NCBI RefSeq assembly: GCF_030814135.1 | Contig: NZ_JAUSUQ010000007.1 | Coordinates: 1 to 64,000, forward strand | Length of the DNA stretch: 64,000 nucleotides | Reading direction: 5' to 3' | Origin: Caldalkalibacillus uzonensis | GTDB taxonomy: Bacteria; Bacillota; Bacilli; Caldalkalibacillales; Caldalkalibacillaceae | Shown: positions 39,027 through 49,063 of the stretch, piece by piece | How the letters are laid out: every line of letters starts with the position of its first letter | Position numbering within the stretch: position 1 is the first letter of the stretch | Program-made: the position numbers and the translations under genes | Notes under the pieces: generated by a model | Seen by the model: only the letters and a program-made list of their open reading frames with translations | Databases searched by the model: none | What the model was told of the DNA's origin: nothing

Positions 39027-41003
39027 ATGCCGAGGTTCCTCTATCACTATTTAAGAGGGTATCACCGCTACGCCCTTCCCGTTTTAACGGTACTGGTGTT
39101 GGTGATTTTGGCCTGGTATGCCTGGTATTGGGCCATGGTGGGATTCGTGGCGCTGGGGCTTATTTATTATCTCATGTATAAAAAAGAGCAGGCTTTTGCC
39201 GAAGATTTCGAAGCCTATATCAGCACGCTGCGCCACCGGGTCAAAAAGGCAGGCGAAGATGTGATTTCCGATTTGCCTATTGGCATCTTGCTGTATGACG
39301 AAGAGCAAACGATTCAGTGGCATAATCGGTATATACTAAACTTGCTGTCTGATGCAGATTCATTGGTGGGGACGACCCTGGAGGAGCTTTCTCCCGCTTT
39401 GGCCGAATGGCTGCACAATGAGGAGCGGGAGGGAACCATCCGTTTTGGAGAGAAGACACTGGATATTCTCAGTTATCCTGAGGAACGCCTGTTGTATGTG
39501 GTCGATAACACCGACTATCATGAATTAAAGAAAAAGCACCGTCAGGAGCAAGTTGTCTTTATAAATATCCATTTGGACAATCTGGATGAAGTCACCCAGG
39601 GTTTAGACGAACAGCGCCGCTCGTTACTGGTGAGCCGTGTGACGAACACAATCAGCCGCTGGGCAGCGGAACACGGTATTTTCATTAGACGGACGGCCTC
39701 GGATAAATTTTTTGGGGTGATGGATGAACGAACCCTAAAAGCGATTGAGGAAACGAAATTTGATATTCTTGATCATGTTCGGGAACTGACCAGTCACAAC
39801 AAAATTCCCGTTACCTTAAGTATCGGGGTGGGGGCTGGCACTTCCTCGCTGATTGAGTTAGGCAATCTGGCCCAATCCAGTTTGGATCTGGCTTTAGGGC
39901 GGGGAGGGGATCAGGCGGCTGTGAAGCGTTTTCCGGACAAGGTAACGTTCTATGGAGGCAAGTCCAACGCCGTAGAAAAGCGGACCAGGGTCAGGGCCCG
40001 GGTGATCTCCCATGCTTTGCGCGATATGATCAAAGAGAGTGACAAAGTGTTTATCATGGGACATCGTGACCCGGATATGGATGCAGTTGGTTCAGCCATT
40101 GGCGTGTTGAAAGCGGTACAGGTCAATGAGCGGGAAGGCTATATTGTGCTGGATCAGGAGGAAGATTATCCTGGTGTCAACCGTCTGATGGAGGAAATTA
40201 ACAAGGAAAAGGATTTGCAAGAACATTTTCTTTCTCCCCAAGAGGCGCTAGAATTAATTTCAGAGAAAAGCTTGCTGATCATTGTTGATGTGCATAAGCC
40301 TGCACTGGTGCTCGAACCACGCCTGCTGGACCGTTTCCACCGCAAAGTGGTCATTGATCATCACCGGCGGGGTGAAGCTTTTATCGAAGACCCGCTGTTG
40401 GTCTATATTGAGCCTTATGCCTCCTCCACCAGTGAGTTAGTGGCTGAACTGCTGGAATATCAAAGTGACGAGATGGAGATGAGCCGTTTGGAGGCGACCG
40501 CCATGCTGGCCGGCATCGTGGTGGACACCAACAATTTTGCCATGCGCACCGGTTCCCGTACGTTTGATGCTGCCGCTTATCTCAGGCGGCATGGTGCTGA
40601 CCCGGTTTTGGTGCAAAAAATCCTCAAGGAAGAAAAAGAACAGTTTATTAAGCGCAGCCGCATTGTGGAACGGGCTGAAATCTACCGTGGCAAAATCGCA
40701 ATTGCCATCGGTGAAGCCGATGAGCGCTATGGCCAAGTGTTGTTGGCCCAGGCGGCCGATACTCTGCTGACCCTGGATGATGTGGTTGCTTCTTTTGTCC
40801 TGTGTGAACGGGAAGATGGCCAAGTGGTAATCAGCGCCCGCTCATTAGGGGAAATCAATGTGCAGGTCATCATGGAAAAAATGCATGGCGGCGGTCACTT
40901 GACCAATGCGGCCACCCAGCTGGAAGACATCACGGTGGAGGATGCGGTAAAATGGTTAAAAGAGGTCATCGATGACTATTTGGAAGGGGGAAGAGGAACA
41001 TGA
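39027..41003 (+). CDS. gdpP: c-di-AMP phosphodiesterase GdpP
   Basis: GdpP hydrolyses c-di-AMP to pApA. The 658-residue protein has two N-terminal membrane helices, a PAS domain (about 84-150), a degenerate GGDEF domain (about 175-300) and DHH/DHHA1 domains: [15 protein letters not shown] near 345, VIDHHRRG near 442 and GGGHLTNAA near 620. Catalytic motifs look intact. The gene overlaps rplI by 4 bases. c-di-AMP in Bacillus controls K+ transporters, including KhtTU, whose homologues are at 4.3-5.9 kb. Confidence 0.97.
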   Translation: MPRFLYHYLRGYHRYALPVLTVLVLVILAWYAWYWAMVGFVALGLIYYLMYKKEQAFAEDFEAYISTLRHRVKKAGEDVISDLPIGILLYDEEQTIQWHNRYILNLLSDADSLVGTTLEELSPALAEWLHNEEREGTIRFGEKTLDILSYPEERLLYVVDNTDYHELKKKHRQEQVVFINIHLDNLDEVTQGLDEQRRSLLVSRVTNTISRWAAEHGIFIRRTASDKFFGVMDERTLKAIEETKFDILDHVRELTSHNKIPVTLSIGVGAGTSSLIELGNLAQSSLDLALGRGGDQAAVKRFPDKVTFYGGKSNAVEKRTRVRARVISHALRDMIKESDKVFIMGHRDPDMDAVGSAIGVLKAVQVNEREGYIVLDQEEDYPGVNRLMEEINKEKDLQEHFLSPQEALELISEKSLLIIVDVHKPALVLEPRLLDRFHRKVVIDHHRRGEAFIEDPLLVYIEPYASSTSELVAELLEYQSDEMEMSRLEATAMLAGIVVDTNNFAMRTGSRTFDAAAYLRRHGADPVLVQKILKEEKEQFIKRSRIVERAEIYRGKIAIAIGEADERYGQVLLAQAADTLLTLDDVVASFVLCEREDGQVVISARSLGEINVQVIMEKMHGGGHLTNAATQLEDITVEDAVKWLKEVIDDYLEGGRGT

Positions 41004-41446
41004 AAGTGATTTTACAACAGGATGTCAAAGGGGTAGGCAAGAAAGGGGAAGTCAAGGAGGTTTCCGACGGTTACGCCCGCAACTTCCTGCTCAAACAGAA
41101 CCTGGCCGTTGAAGCCACACCGGGGAACATGAAAGCGCTGAAGAAAAAGAAACAAAGTGAACAAAAGAAAGCAGAGGAAGAGCTGCGCCAGGCCCAAGAG
41201 CTGGCAGCCAAGCTGGAAAAAGAAACTGTCACTTTAACGGCCAAAGCAGGGGAAGGCGGCAAGCTGTTCGGTTCCATTACGAATAAACAGATTGCTGAGC
41301 AGCTGAAGAAAATGAATTATAAAATTGAGAAGCGCAAAATTGTACTGGATGAACCCATTCGCTCTTTAGGAGTTACCCATGTTCCCGTTAAGCTCCATCC
41401 TGAGGTGACGGCCACGTTGAAAGTACACGTGGTTGAGCAGTCATGA
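41000..41446 (+). CDS. rplI: Ribosomal protein L9
   Basis: The 148-residue protein has the N-terminal L9 domain ([33 protein letters not shown]), a long charged helix (41-75) and C-terminal domain ([17 protein letters not shown]). It overlaps gdpP and dnaB by 4 bases each (ATGA junctions). Confidence 0.97.
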   Translation: MKVILQQDVKGVGKKGEVKEVSDGYARNFLLKQNLAVEATPGNMKALKKKKQSEQKKAEEELRQAQELAAKLEKETVTLTAKAGEGGKLFGSITNKQIAEQLKKMNYKIEKRKIVLDEPIRSLGVTHVPVKLHPEVTATLKVHVVEQS

Positions 41447-42795
41447 GCGATCTCTTTTTGGATCGTACGCCCCCTCATAACTTGGAAGCTGAGCAGGCAG
41501 TCTTGGGGGCTGTTTTTCTGGATAAAGACGCTTTGTACCGGGCCTTGGAACTGATTCGTCCGGGTGACTTTTACAAAACCAGTCACCAGCGTATCTTTCA
41601 AGTGATGCTTGATTTGTCGGAAGCATCGCAGCCGGTTGATTTAGTCACCGTCACAGCCGAACTGAACGACCGCAAGTGGCTGGAAGAAGTAGGCGGGGTC
41701 AGTTATCTGAGTGACTTGGCCAATGCCGTTCCTACTGCGGCCAATGTGGAATATTACGCCCAAATTATTAAGGAAAAGGCGATCCTGCGCCGCCTGATCA
41801 AAACGGCCACCCAGATCGTTACCAACGGTTATACCTCCCAGGATGAGGTCGAGGAGATTTTAAGCCAGGCCGAACGCAGCATTCTCCAGATCCGGGATGA
41901 GCGCACTTCAGATGGTTTTGTGCATATCAAAGATGTGCTGATGGAGACATACGACCGCATTGAAATGCTGCACAACAGCACCAGTGATATTACCGGCATT
42001 CCGTCCGGCTACCGGGATCTGGACCGCTTAACATCCGGTTTCCAGCGTTCGGATCTGGTCATTGTGGCCGCCCGTCCCTCCGTCGGTAAAACAGCATTCG
42101 CCCTGAACGTGGCCCAAAATGTAGCTGCCCGGGCAGGGGAAACAGTGGCCATCTTTTCCTTGGAAATGTCAGCCTCCCAGCTCGTGCAGCGCATGTTGTG
42201 TGCAGAAGGAAACATTGATGCCAACCGCATGCGCACCGGAGCGTTCAAGGAGGAAGACTGGGAAAAGCTGACCATGGCCATCGCCAGCTTATCCAAAGCC
42301 AACATTTACATTGATGACACGCCCGGTATCAATGTGAATCAAATCCGGGCCAAATGCCGCCGTTTGAAGGCTGAGCAAGGCCTGGGCATCATTCTTATTG
42401 ACTATTTGCAACTGATTCAAGGAAACAACCGGGAAAGCCGCCAGCAGGAGATTTCAGCGATTTCCCGCTCCCTGAAAGCTATTGCCCGGGAATTGGACTG
42501 CACCGTCATTGCTTTATCCCAGCTCAGCCGGGCTGTGGAACAGCGTCAAGACAAGCGGCCTATGTTGTCAGACCTGCGTGAATCAGGCTCTATTGAACAG
42601 GACGCCGATATAGTTGCCTTTTTATACCGGGAAGATTACTACGATCAGGAGACGGAAAACAAGAACATTATTGAGATTATTATTGCCAAGCAGCGTAACG
42701 GTCCGGTGGGCAAAGTGGAACTGGCCTTTCTCAAGGAATACAACAAGTTTGTCAATTTGAGTCACCATGATGAATCAATGGCACCGGGAGCCTAA
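41443..42795 (+). CDS. dnaB: Replicative DNA helicase (DnaB family; DnaC in B. subtilis)
   Basis: The 450-residue hexameric helicase has the N-terminal domain ([20 protein letters not shown]), linker and RecA-like motor: [17 protein letters not shown] (Walker A), [10 protein letters not shown] (Walker B) and [20 protein letters not shown]. No intein is present. It ends the yybS-gdpP-rplI-dnaB operon. B. subtilis names this gene dnaC. Confidence 0.97.
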   Translation: MSDLFLDRTPPHNLEAEQAVLGAVFLDKDALYRALELIRPGDFYKTSHQRIFQVMLDLSEASQPVDLVTVTAELNDRKWLEEVGGVSYLSDLANAVPTAANVEYYAQIIKEKAILRRLIKTATQIVTNGYTSQDEVEEILSQAERSILQIRDERTSDGFVHIKDVLMETYDRIEMLHNSTSDITGIPSGYRDLDRLTSGFQRSDLVIVAARPSVGKTAFALNVAQNVAARAGETVAIFSLEMSASQLVQRMLCAEGNIDANRMRTGAFKEEDWEKLTMAIASLSKANIYIDDTPGINVNQIRAKCRRLKAEQGLGIILIDYLQLIQGNNRESRQQEISAISRSLKAIARELDCTVIALSQLSRAVEQRQDKRPMLSDLRESGSIEQDADIVAFLYREDYYDQETENKNIIEIIIAKQRNGPVGKVELAFLKEYNKFVNLSHHDESMAPGA

Positions 42796-42845
42796 CTGTT
42801 CAGAGGGAATAAATAAGTGTTAAAGTATGAAAAACTGAGAGGGGA

Positions 42846-42869
42846 GGACGCCTGTTCGGCGTCCCTTTA
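42846..42869 (+). terminator. Terminator after dnaB
   Basis: GGACGCC-TGTTC-GGCGTCC (42846-42864) is followed by a short CTTTAT. Stem is strong but the T-run is weak. Confidence 0.6.
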
Positions 42870-42900
42870 TCGTTCTTTCTATCGTAGGGTAAACGTTAGT

Positions 42901-42945
42901 ATTCCGAACAAAATGTGTGCTAGAAATAAAAATGTTCGTTAATTT
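42901..42945. promoter_or_regulatory. PurR operator: two inverted PurBoxes before purA
   Basis: ATTCCGAACAAAAT (42901-42914) fits the Bacillus PurBox (AWWWCCGAACWWT). An inverted copy, AACGAACATTTTT on the minus strand, lies at 42929-42941. The separation of about 16 bases is that used by PurR pairs. It places purA under adenine/PRPP-responsive repression. Confidence 0.75.
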
Positions 42946-42946
42946 A

Positions 42947-42975
42947 TTGAATATGACAGTATACAATGCTACACT
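42947..42975 (+). promoter_or_regulatory. purA promoter
   Basis: -35 TTGAAT (42947-42952) and -10 TACACT (42970-42975) are 17 bases apart, just downstream of the PurBoxes. Confidence 0.6.
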
Positions 42976-42994
42976 AGAGAAGGATTACTGAAGG

Positions 42995-43050
42995 GGTTAT
43001 CGCTTGGCCGGCAACCGATAAGTGTGTCCCGTCCTGGCCAACAGATAGCC
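42995..43050 (+). ncRNA. Structured purA leader of unknown class
   Basis: GGTTATC pairs with GATAGCC (42995-43001 with 43044-43050). Inside it TTGGCCGG pairs with CC-T-GGCCAA (43004-43011 with 43033-43041), leaving a 21-base loop. An alternative stem TTATCG/CGATAA (42997-43002 with about 43014-43019) would compete. It ends 14 bases before the ribosome-binding site. I know no matching riboswitch class. Confidence 0.4.
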
Positions 43051-43053
43051 TGA

Positions 43054-44364
<1,311 letters not shown>

Positions 44365-44402
44365 ATATTTGATTTGGTTAAAAGCAAATCGGTGAAACAA
44401 AA

Positions 44403-44438
44403 GGCCAGGCACAACAAGCCTGGCCAACTCGTTTTTTT
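44403..44438 (+). terminator. Terminator after purA
   Basis: GGCCAGGC-ACAACAA-GCCTGGCC is followed by AACTCGTTTTTTT. It stands between convergent genes. Confidence 0.88.
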
Positions 44439-44477
44439 AGACATTGCCAACCTGTTGATTAGGCACTTCAAACCTGT

Positions 44478-45812
44478 TTACATCAGCTGGCGCAATTGAA
44501 CCAGACGGACAATGGCCGCGAGATGTGTGGTGACCGCCAGCAGGATCAAGGTGGCCGGAATCAGATTGAAAATCCCCCCCAACATGACCATAAACAGGCG
44601 CCCGTCGCGGTTGGCCGGGAGATAACGCCACAGGCCATCATCTGTTTCAGGGATATACGTTCTGCCAGTCAGGGCTTTATATTTTTCCTTCACCAGCATG
44701 GACATGGGGATGCCGCTTAAGGCGGTAGCACTCACTAAGAGTGCCACGATGGGTTGGTCTGTCTGGAGACACCACCAATAGGCCATGCCGGCCACAATAA
44801 AAAAGTCTGCATAGCGGTCCAGGATGGCATCAACCAGTCCCCCGAACCAGCTTTGCAGAAATTTGAGGCGGGCCAATTCCCCGTCGACGCCGTCAAGAAT
44901 GGAACTGAACTGAGCCAAGAGACCTCCCACAAGAGGGAACCCTGCAGCAAAGCTCAATGCTGAAGCGAGGGAAACAATAAACGAAGCAACAGTGACCTGA
45001 TTTGGTGTGATAGTGGTTGAAGCGAGACGCTTGGTTATCCGTAGAGAGACTTTGCGGTTTAAGTGGCGGGAAATCAAACCGTCTTTATCCGGGACGAGGG
45101 ACTTTAATAGCATGTGTTCAGCGTGGTCATAACTGTCCCGGTTGTCAACGTCCACCCAGGCCTGGTCCACGAAATGTAATTTAACCTTGCCCTGTTTGGC
45201 CAGGATATTGATACCGTCCGTCAGGGCATGCCGGCCTTTGGCAATGGCTTGAGAAAGGGCCGGGAATAGTGCTCCGCTGCACATAAACAGGCCGCAGTCC
45301 ACAGCATTAAAATCATCCAAATCTTTACCCAGCTTGTGGGCCCGGTCATGTTCAGCCTGTATTTTGGTGCACTCCTCTACATCATGGACGCGGTCCAGGT
45401 TCCGGTCAGCAGCAAGCAGCACTTCACCGTCACGGATCTCCTCAGCCGCCGCCACAAATGCCCGGACGGCCTGTGGCTCAAAGATATGGTCTGCCATCAT
45501 GAGCACAAATTTTTCTTCCGGACGAAAAACGGTGTGCAAGGCATAGGCGGATACCCCATTGCCTCTCTGCCAATCCGGATTGTGCACATAAGTGATCTTG
45601 ATCCCCCACTTGCTCCCGTCACCGAGTGCCTCCTCGATTTCCGTTTTGTGGCAACCGGTCACAATCACGAACTCCTGAATGCCGCCTTCCCGTAAAGTGA
45701 GCATGTTGCGTTCAATTAAAGACAGGCCTAATAAATGAATGAGAGGTTTAGGCCCGCTAAAATGGGGCCTTAACCTCCTCCCTTCACCGGCTGCCAGGAT
45801 CGCAGCCCGCAT
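44478..45812 (-). CDS. Bifunctional inositol-1-phosphate cytidylyltransferase / CDP-inositol phosphotransferase (DIPP synthase type)
   Basis: The 444-residue protein fuses two enzymes. Residues 1-235 are a nucleotidyltransferase (RAAILAAGEGRRLRP; GPKPLIHLLG; acidic VLMMADHIF). Residues 240-444 are a membrane CDP-alcohol phosphatidyltransferase with an exact D-x2-DG-x2-AR-x8-G-x3-D-x3-D motif in DGVDGELAR...GLVDAILD and about five helices. This architecture is that of IPCT/DIPPS of Archaeoglobus and Thermotoga, which make CDP-inositol and then di-myo-inositol phosphate phosphate. The start overlaps the stop of inositol-phosphate synthase (TAATG), which supplies the substrate. A phospholipid headgroup role is the alternative. 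No DIPP phosphatase gene is adjacent. Confidence 0.85.
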   Translation of the reverse strand: MRAAILAAGEGRRLRPHFSGPKPLIHLLGLSLIERNMLTLREGGIQEFVIVTGCHKTEIEEALGDGSKWGIKITYVHNPDWQRGNGVSAYALHTVFRPEEKFVLMMADHIFEPQAVRAFVAAAEEIRDGEVLLAADRNLDRVHDVEECTKIQAEHDRAHKLGKDLDDFNAVDCGLFMCSGALFPALSQAIAKGRHALTDGINILAKQGKVKLHFVDQAWVDVDNRDSYDHAEHMLLKSLVPDKDGLISRHLNRKVSLRITKRLASTTITPNQVTVASFIVSLASALSFAAGFPLVGGLLAQFSSILDGVDGELARLKFLQSWFGGLVDAILDRYADFFIVAGMAYWWCLQTDQPIVALLVSATALSGIPMSMLVKEKYKALTGRTYIPETDDGLWRYLPANRDGRLFMVMLGGIFNLIPATLILLAVTTHLAAIVRLVQLRQLM

Positions 45813-46903
45813 TAACGTCCCCTCCGGCCGGCGATAAATTCCTGCACCATTTTTTTGCTTTCCGTATCAGTATATTGAACCGGTGGTGATTTCATGGTGT
45901 AAGAGGAGATGGATGTCAACACACCGCCAATCTTGCGGTCCAAGGCCAGTTTCATGCAGCGGATGGCGTCAATCATCGAACCTGCGCTGTTAGGGGAGTC
46001 TTCCACAGACAGTTTGACTTCCAAAGTTAAAGGCACGTTGCCGAAGCCGCGGCCTTCCATGCGGATATAGGCGATTTTATTGTCGTTCAGCCAAGGAATG
46101 TAATCACTGGGTCCAATATGAATGTTATGTTTGTCCAGGGGTGTCTCCAGCTCAGATTGTACCGATTGTGTTTTTGATTTTTTCTTCGACTTCAATCTGC
46201 TGCGGTTCAGCATGTTCAAGAAGTCGGTGTTTCCGCCGAAGTTGAGCTGGTAAGTACGGTCGAGCACAACGCCCCGGTTTTCAAACAGTTTAGTCAGGGT
46301 GCGGTGGACAATGGTGGCTCCCACCTGGCTTTTGATGTCATCGCCAATGATCGGCAGATTTTTTTCCTCAAATTTTTTAGCCCATGTTTCATCGGAAGCG
46401 ATAAAGACAGGAATGGCGTTAATGAAGCCCACATTCGCTTCCAGGCAAGCTTGGGCGTAATGCTTGGCTGCTTCTTCAGAACCGACGGGCAGGTAACAAA
46501 TCAGCATGTCTGCGCCGCTTTCTTTTAACACCTTGGTCACGTCGCAAGGTTCCTCATCAGCGACGATAAAGGCTTTATCCTCATCATCTTCCGCCATCAG
46601 TTCAGATACGCCATCCAGCACAGGACCCATGTGCACCTTTACTGGATAATCGGGCAAGTTCTCATAAAAAACAGTGGTGCAGTTTGGCTCGGCAAAAATG
46701 GCTTCTTTCAACGGTTGGCCTACTTTGCGCTTGTCCACGTCAAAGGCGGCGACAACATTAATATCTCCTGGTTTGTAACCGCCCAGGTCATGGTTCATCA
46801 GCCCGATGGTATTGTCGGGAACATTTTTGTACATTTCGATTCCCTGCAGCAACGCGCTGGCACAGTTACCTACACCTGCAATGGCGATGTTAATTTTGCC
46901 CAT
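45812..46903 (-). CDS. myo-Inositol-1-phosphate synthase
   Basis: The 363-residue NAD-dependent enzyme converts glucose 6-phosphate to L-myo-inositol 1-phosphate. It shows the Rossmann motif AIAGVGNCASALLQGIE, DINVVAAFDVDKRKVG, KHYAQACLEANVGFINAIPV, GDDIKSQVGATIVHR and NFGGNTDFLNM, the archaeal/actinobacterial-type synthase pattern. The start MGKINIAIAG follows GGAGGG by 7 bases; the longer frame lacks a site. First gene of a two-gene operon with the IPCT/DIPPS fusion, preceded by a structured leader and CIRCE-like operator. Such enzymes are uncommon in Bacillales. Confidence 0.92.
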   Translation of the reverse strand: MGKINIAIAGVGNCASALLQGIEMYKNVPDNTIGLMNHDLGGYKPGDINVVAAFDVDKRKVGQPLKEAIFAEPNCTTVFYENLPDYPVKVHMGPVLDGVSELMAEDDEDKAFIVADEEPCDVTKVLKESGADMLICYLPVGSEEAAKHYAQACLEANVGFINAIPVFIASDETWAKKFEEKNLPIIGDDIKSQVGATIVHRTLTKLFENRGVVLDRTYQLNFGGNTDFLNMLNRSRLKSKKKSKTQSVQSELETPLDKHNIHIGPSDYIPWLNDNKIAYIRMEGRGFGNVPLTLEVKLSVEDSPNSAGSMIDAIRCMKLALDRKIGGVLTSISSYTMKSPPVQYTDTESKKMVQEFIAGRRGR

Positions 46904-46988
46904 CAATAATCCCTCCTGACATATTTTAATGATTGGAATTGTGTTGCAGGTTGCGGCACCACCCTCCTTGCGTTTAGCATTTTTGCTC

Positions 46989-47014
46989 AAAAAAAAATCC
47001 CGCTGTAGGCGGGA
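46989..47014 (-). terminator. Leader terminator before the inositol-phosphate synthase gene
   Basis: On the minus strand TCCCGC-CTACA-GCGGGA is followed by nine T. It lies about 85 bases before the start codon, inside the leader, so it must act as an attenuator. Confidence 0.9.
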
Positions 47015-47160
47015 GTGTTTAAGGCAGCATGGTGAGCTGCCGGGTTAGCATGTTTTCAGCAGGAAAGATACACTCCCCAAGCATTACCTGAATACAGATC
47101 TGCTTATCTCATCAGAGGCACTTTCCAGGTTGCTGAAACTCGAACCATTTTCGTATTTTT
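47015..47160 (-). ncRNA. Candidate riboswitch or attenuator RNA of unknown class
   Basis: On the minus strand a long helix forms: GGTT/AACC, then UUUCAGCA/UGCUGAAA (47131-47138 with 47054-47061), a one-sided ACCU bulge, and GGAAAG/CUUUCC (47121-47126 with 47062-47067), capped by a large loop. A GGCAGC/GCTGCC hairpin (47023-47041) follows. GGGGAGTGT in the loop edge (47070-47078) is complementary to ACACTCCC (47011-47018), which overlaps the terminator's 5' arm, so antiterminator and terminator are exclusive. No T-box, SAM, lysine, TPP or cobalamin signature is seen. Confidence 0.6.
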
Positions 47161-47161
47161 G

Positions 47162-47188
47162 TTAGCACTCACTAAGTTTTGCTGCTAA
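47162..47188 (-). promoter_or_regulatory. CIRCE-like operator (HrcA type), one arm degenerate
   Basis: The consensus is TTAGCACTC-N9-GAGTGCTAA. Here one arm is perfect (TTAGCACTC, 47162-47170), the spacer is exactly 9, and the other arm is TGCTGCTAA (47180-47188), matching 6 of 9 at the outer end. It starts 2 bases downstream of the -10 box, the normal CIRCE position. It suggests heat-shock control of the inositol operon. Confidence 0.6.
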
Positions 47189-47190
47189 CA

Positions 47191-47218
47191 ATTATACAGA
47201 AAAATTATCCAATTGCAA
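47191..47218 (-). promoter_or_regulatory. Promoter of the inositol operon
   Basis: On the minus strand -35 TTGCAA (47213-47218) and -10 TATAAT (47191-47196) are 16 bases apart. Transcription would begin within the CIRCE-like element. Confidence 0.7.
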
Positions 47219-47463
47219 GTCCTAATTTTTATTTTTTTGGGATAGAGAAGGAAGTACAGCTAAACTTAAGTATTTAGAATATTTTATTTATTATGATTTT
47301 GATATTATTTTCCTTGTCCCCCTGCTCTATTTGTGGTACATTAAAAAAGTGATTTGAAATCTAGCAGGCCAAAGTGCCTTGTTGATAGATTATACCTTTA
47401 TTCAAGTTTTGCCTATCTGCTATTGTTAAATGAATCTGAGATGAATATGGGGCGGGAGATAAC
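47219..47463. other. AT-rich divergent intergenic region
   Basis: No gene is visible. The region must hold the promoter of the M23 peptidase gene on the plus strand; I cannot place it with confidence. GGGGCGGGAG precedes the peptidase start. Confidence 0.4.
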
Positions 47464-48912
47464 ATGGTATTCTGTTCAAAATGGCGGCGCTTAACCATGA
47501 TCTGCATCGCGCTGGCTTTGTTATTAACAGGTGTGGGAGCGGGTTATGCCTACTACCAGCACAATTTAGCCACGATTTATCATGTGTATGTTGACGGCCA
47601 TCATATTGGTCCGGTGAGTGATCCCAGCCAAATTGAAGAGTGGCTGGACGAAAAATTGGTCCGTGCATCTGAAAAGTACCCGCATGTGGACCTGTACATA
47701 AATAACGAAATCAACCTCCAAGAAGAAGAGCGTTATAAACCGGTTGTGAACCGGAAAGCTGTCTTGGACAAGCTGGATGAAATGGTGAATATTCAGGCTA
47801 GGGCCGTCAAAATACTGGTGGAGGGGGAACTGGTCGGTTATGCCTCAAGTGAGGATCTGGCCGAAGAAGTCATAGAAACGTTTAAACTGAACTATGTGGA
47901 CAAAGACGTGCTCTTGGCTCTAGAGGAAAACAAAAATAATAAAGCCCGGGTCACCGTGGCTGCTGTTGATGCTTCTGCTCAAAAACCAGAGGAATCAGAA
48001 CAGACCACACTTGATGTGTGCATCAAGGAACATGTCCAATATGAACAAGCAACAGTGAACCCTGACTTGGTGCTGGATAAGGAAAATCTGGCCAAACGCT
48101 TGGCTGAGCCCCGCACAGAGCAAAAAACGTATACTGTTCAGGAAGGAGATGTGCTGGGCAGCATTGCCGAAAAGTTTAACATGAGCCTGGCCCAATTATT
48201 GGCACTAAATCCCGGTGTAGATGAAGACACACTGCTCCAGATCGGACAAGAGCTGACGGTGCAGGGAGAAGAGCCTGTGCTCACTGTGGTAACCGTGGAG
48301 CGGATGACGGAGGAGCAAACTATTCCCTATCAAGTAGAAACGAAGAAAGACCCCGATCTGTACCGGGGCCAAACCCGTGTGGAACGTGAAGGAAAAGAAG
48401 GCAAAAAACTGGTAGAGTTTGAAGTTGTCAAAGAGAATGGACAAGTTGTCTCCCGTGAAGTGATCGATGAAACCGTGCTGGAAGAACCAGTGAACAAAAT
48501 AGTGGTTCGCGGCGAAAAAGTAAAACCATCCAGGGGCAGTGGCCAATTTACGTGGCCGGCCCGCGGTGGCCGCATCACTAGCGGATTTGGCATGCGCTGG
48601 GGCCGCCCCCATAACGGTATTGATATTGCCGGTGTCAGTGACCGCACCATTGTCGCCGCAGACAACGGTACAGTGGTCAAGGCTGGCTGGCATAGTGGCG
48701 GCTACGGCAATACGGTGATTATTAACCACAATAATGGTTACCGTACCTTGTATGCCCACCTGGCCTCTGTTAATGTACGGCCGGGACAAACGGTTCAAAG
48801 GGGCGAAGCCATTGGTGTCATGGGTTCAACCGGCAACTCCACCGGAGTGCATCTCCATTTTGAAGTTCACCGGAACGGTGCGCCGGTCAATCCAGCTTCA
48901 TATGTGAGATAA
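47464..48912 (+). CDS. Secreted/membrane-anchored M23 peptidase with LysM and G5 domains
   Basis: The 482-residue protein has an N-terminal membrane anchor or signal (LTMICIALALLLTGVGAGYAY), an extended N-terminal region, a LysM domain (about 219-264; YTVQEGDVLGSIAEKFNMSL), a G5 domain (about 270-350) and a LytM peptidase (about 365-482). Zinc ligands are in PHNGIDIA and HLHFEVH. It should cut peptidoglycan cross-bridges. Its position just upstream of walR, a regulator of wall hydrolases, suggests a wall-remodelling role. Confidence 0.9.
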   Translation: MVFCSKWRRLTMICIALALLLTGVGAGYAYYQHNLATIYHVYVDGHHIGPVSDPSQIEEWLDEKLVRASEKYPHVDLYINNEINLQEEERYKPVVNRKAVLDKLDEMVNIQARAVKILVEGELVGYASSEDLAEEVIETFKLNYVDKDVLLALEENKNNKARVTVAAVDASAQKPEESEQTTLDVCIKEHVQYEQATVNPDLVLDKENLAKRLAEPRTEQKTYTVQEGDVLGSIAEKFNMSLAQLLALNPGVDEDTLLQIGQELTVQGEEPVLTVVTVERMTEEQTIPYQVETKKDPDLYRGQTRVEREGKEGKKLVEFEVVKENGQVVSREVIDETVLEEPVNKIVVRGEKVKPSRGSGQFTWPARGGRITSGFGMRWGRPHNGIDIAGVSDRTIVAADNGTVVKAGWHSGGYGNTVIINHNNGYRTLYAHLASVNVRPGQTVQRGEAIGVMGSTGNSTGVHLHFEVHRNGAPVNPASYVR

Positions 48913-48927
48913 AAAGTGGCTGTGAGA

Positions 48928-48971
48928 GGCTGTTTCCCAAAGTGCAATCAGCACTTTGGGGGCAGCTTTTT
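48928..48971 (+). terminator. Terminator after the M23 gene
   Basis: GGCTG-TTT-CCCAAAGTGC pairs with GCACTTTGGG-GG-CAGC, followed by TTTTT. Confidence 0.85.
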
Positions 48972-49004
48972 CTATTAGAATAGATTAAAATAATAGAAAA
49001 AGCT
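48964..49004. repeat. 14-bp inverted repeat overlapping the terminator tail, before walR
   Basis: AGCTTTTTCTATTA (48964-48977) and TAATAGAAAAAGCT (48991-49004) are perfect complements with a 13-base loop. The first arm contains the T-run of the upstream terminator. It could act as a competing structure or as a reverse-strand terminator. Confidence 0.6.
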
Positions 49005-49063
49005 AAGTTGTAAAATGACTTATATCCTAATGGTTGAAACAGATAGAAATTGAGGGGGTACCT

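Noticed and set aside
44478-45812. CDP-alcohol transferase as phosphatidylinositol synthase
   Set aside because: Not excluded, but the fused cytidylyltransferase implies CDP-inositol as donor, fitting DIPP synthesis better than transfer from CDP-diacylglycerol.
46989-47160. T-box, hammerhead or known riboswitch in the inositol leader
   Set aside because: CTGATGAG appears but the hammerhead GAAA core and cleavage site do not; the T-box AGGGTGG string and the SAM, TPP, lysine and cobalamin cores are absent.
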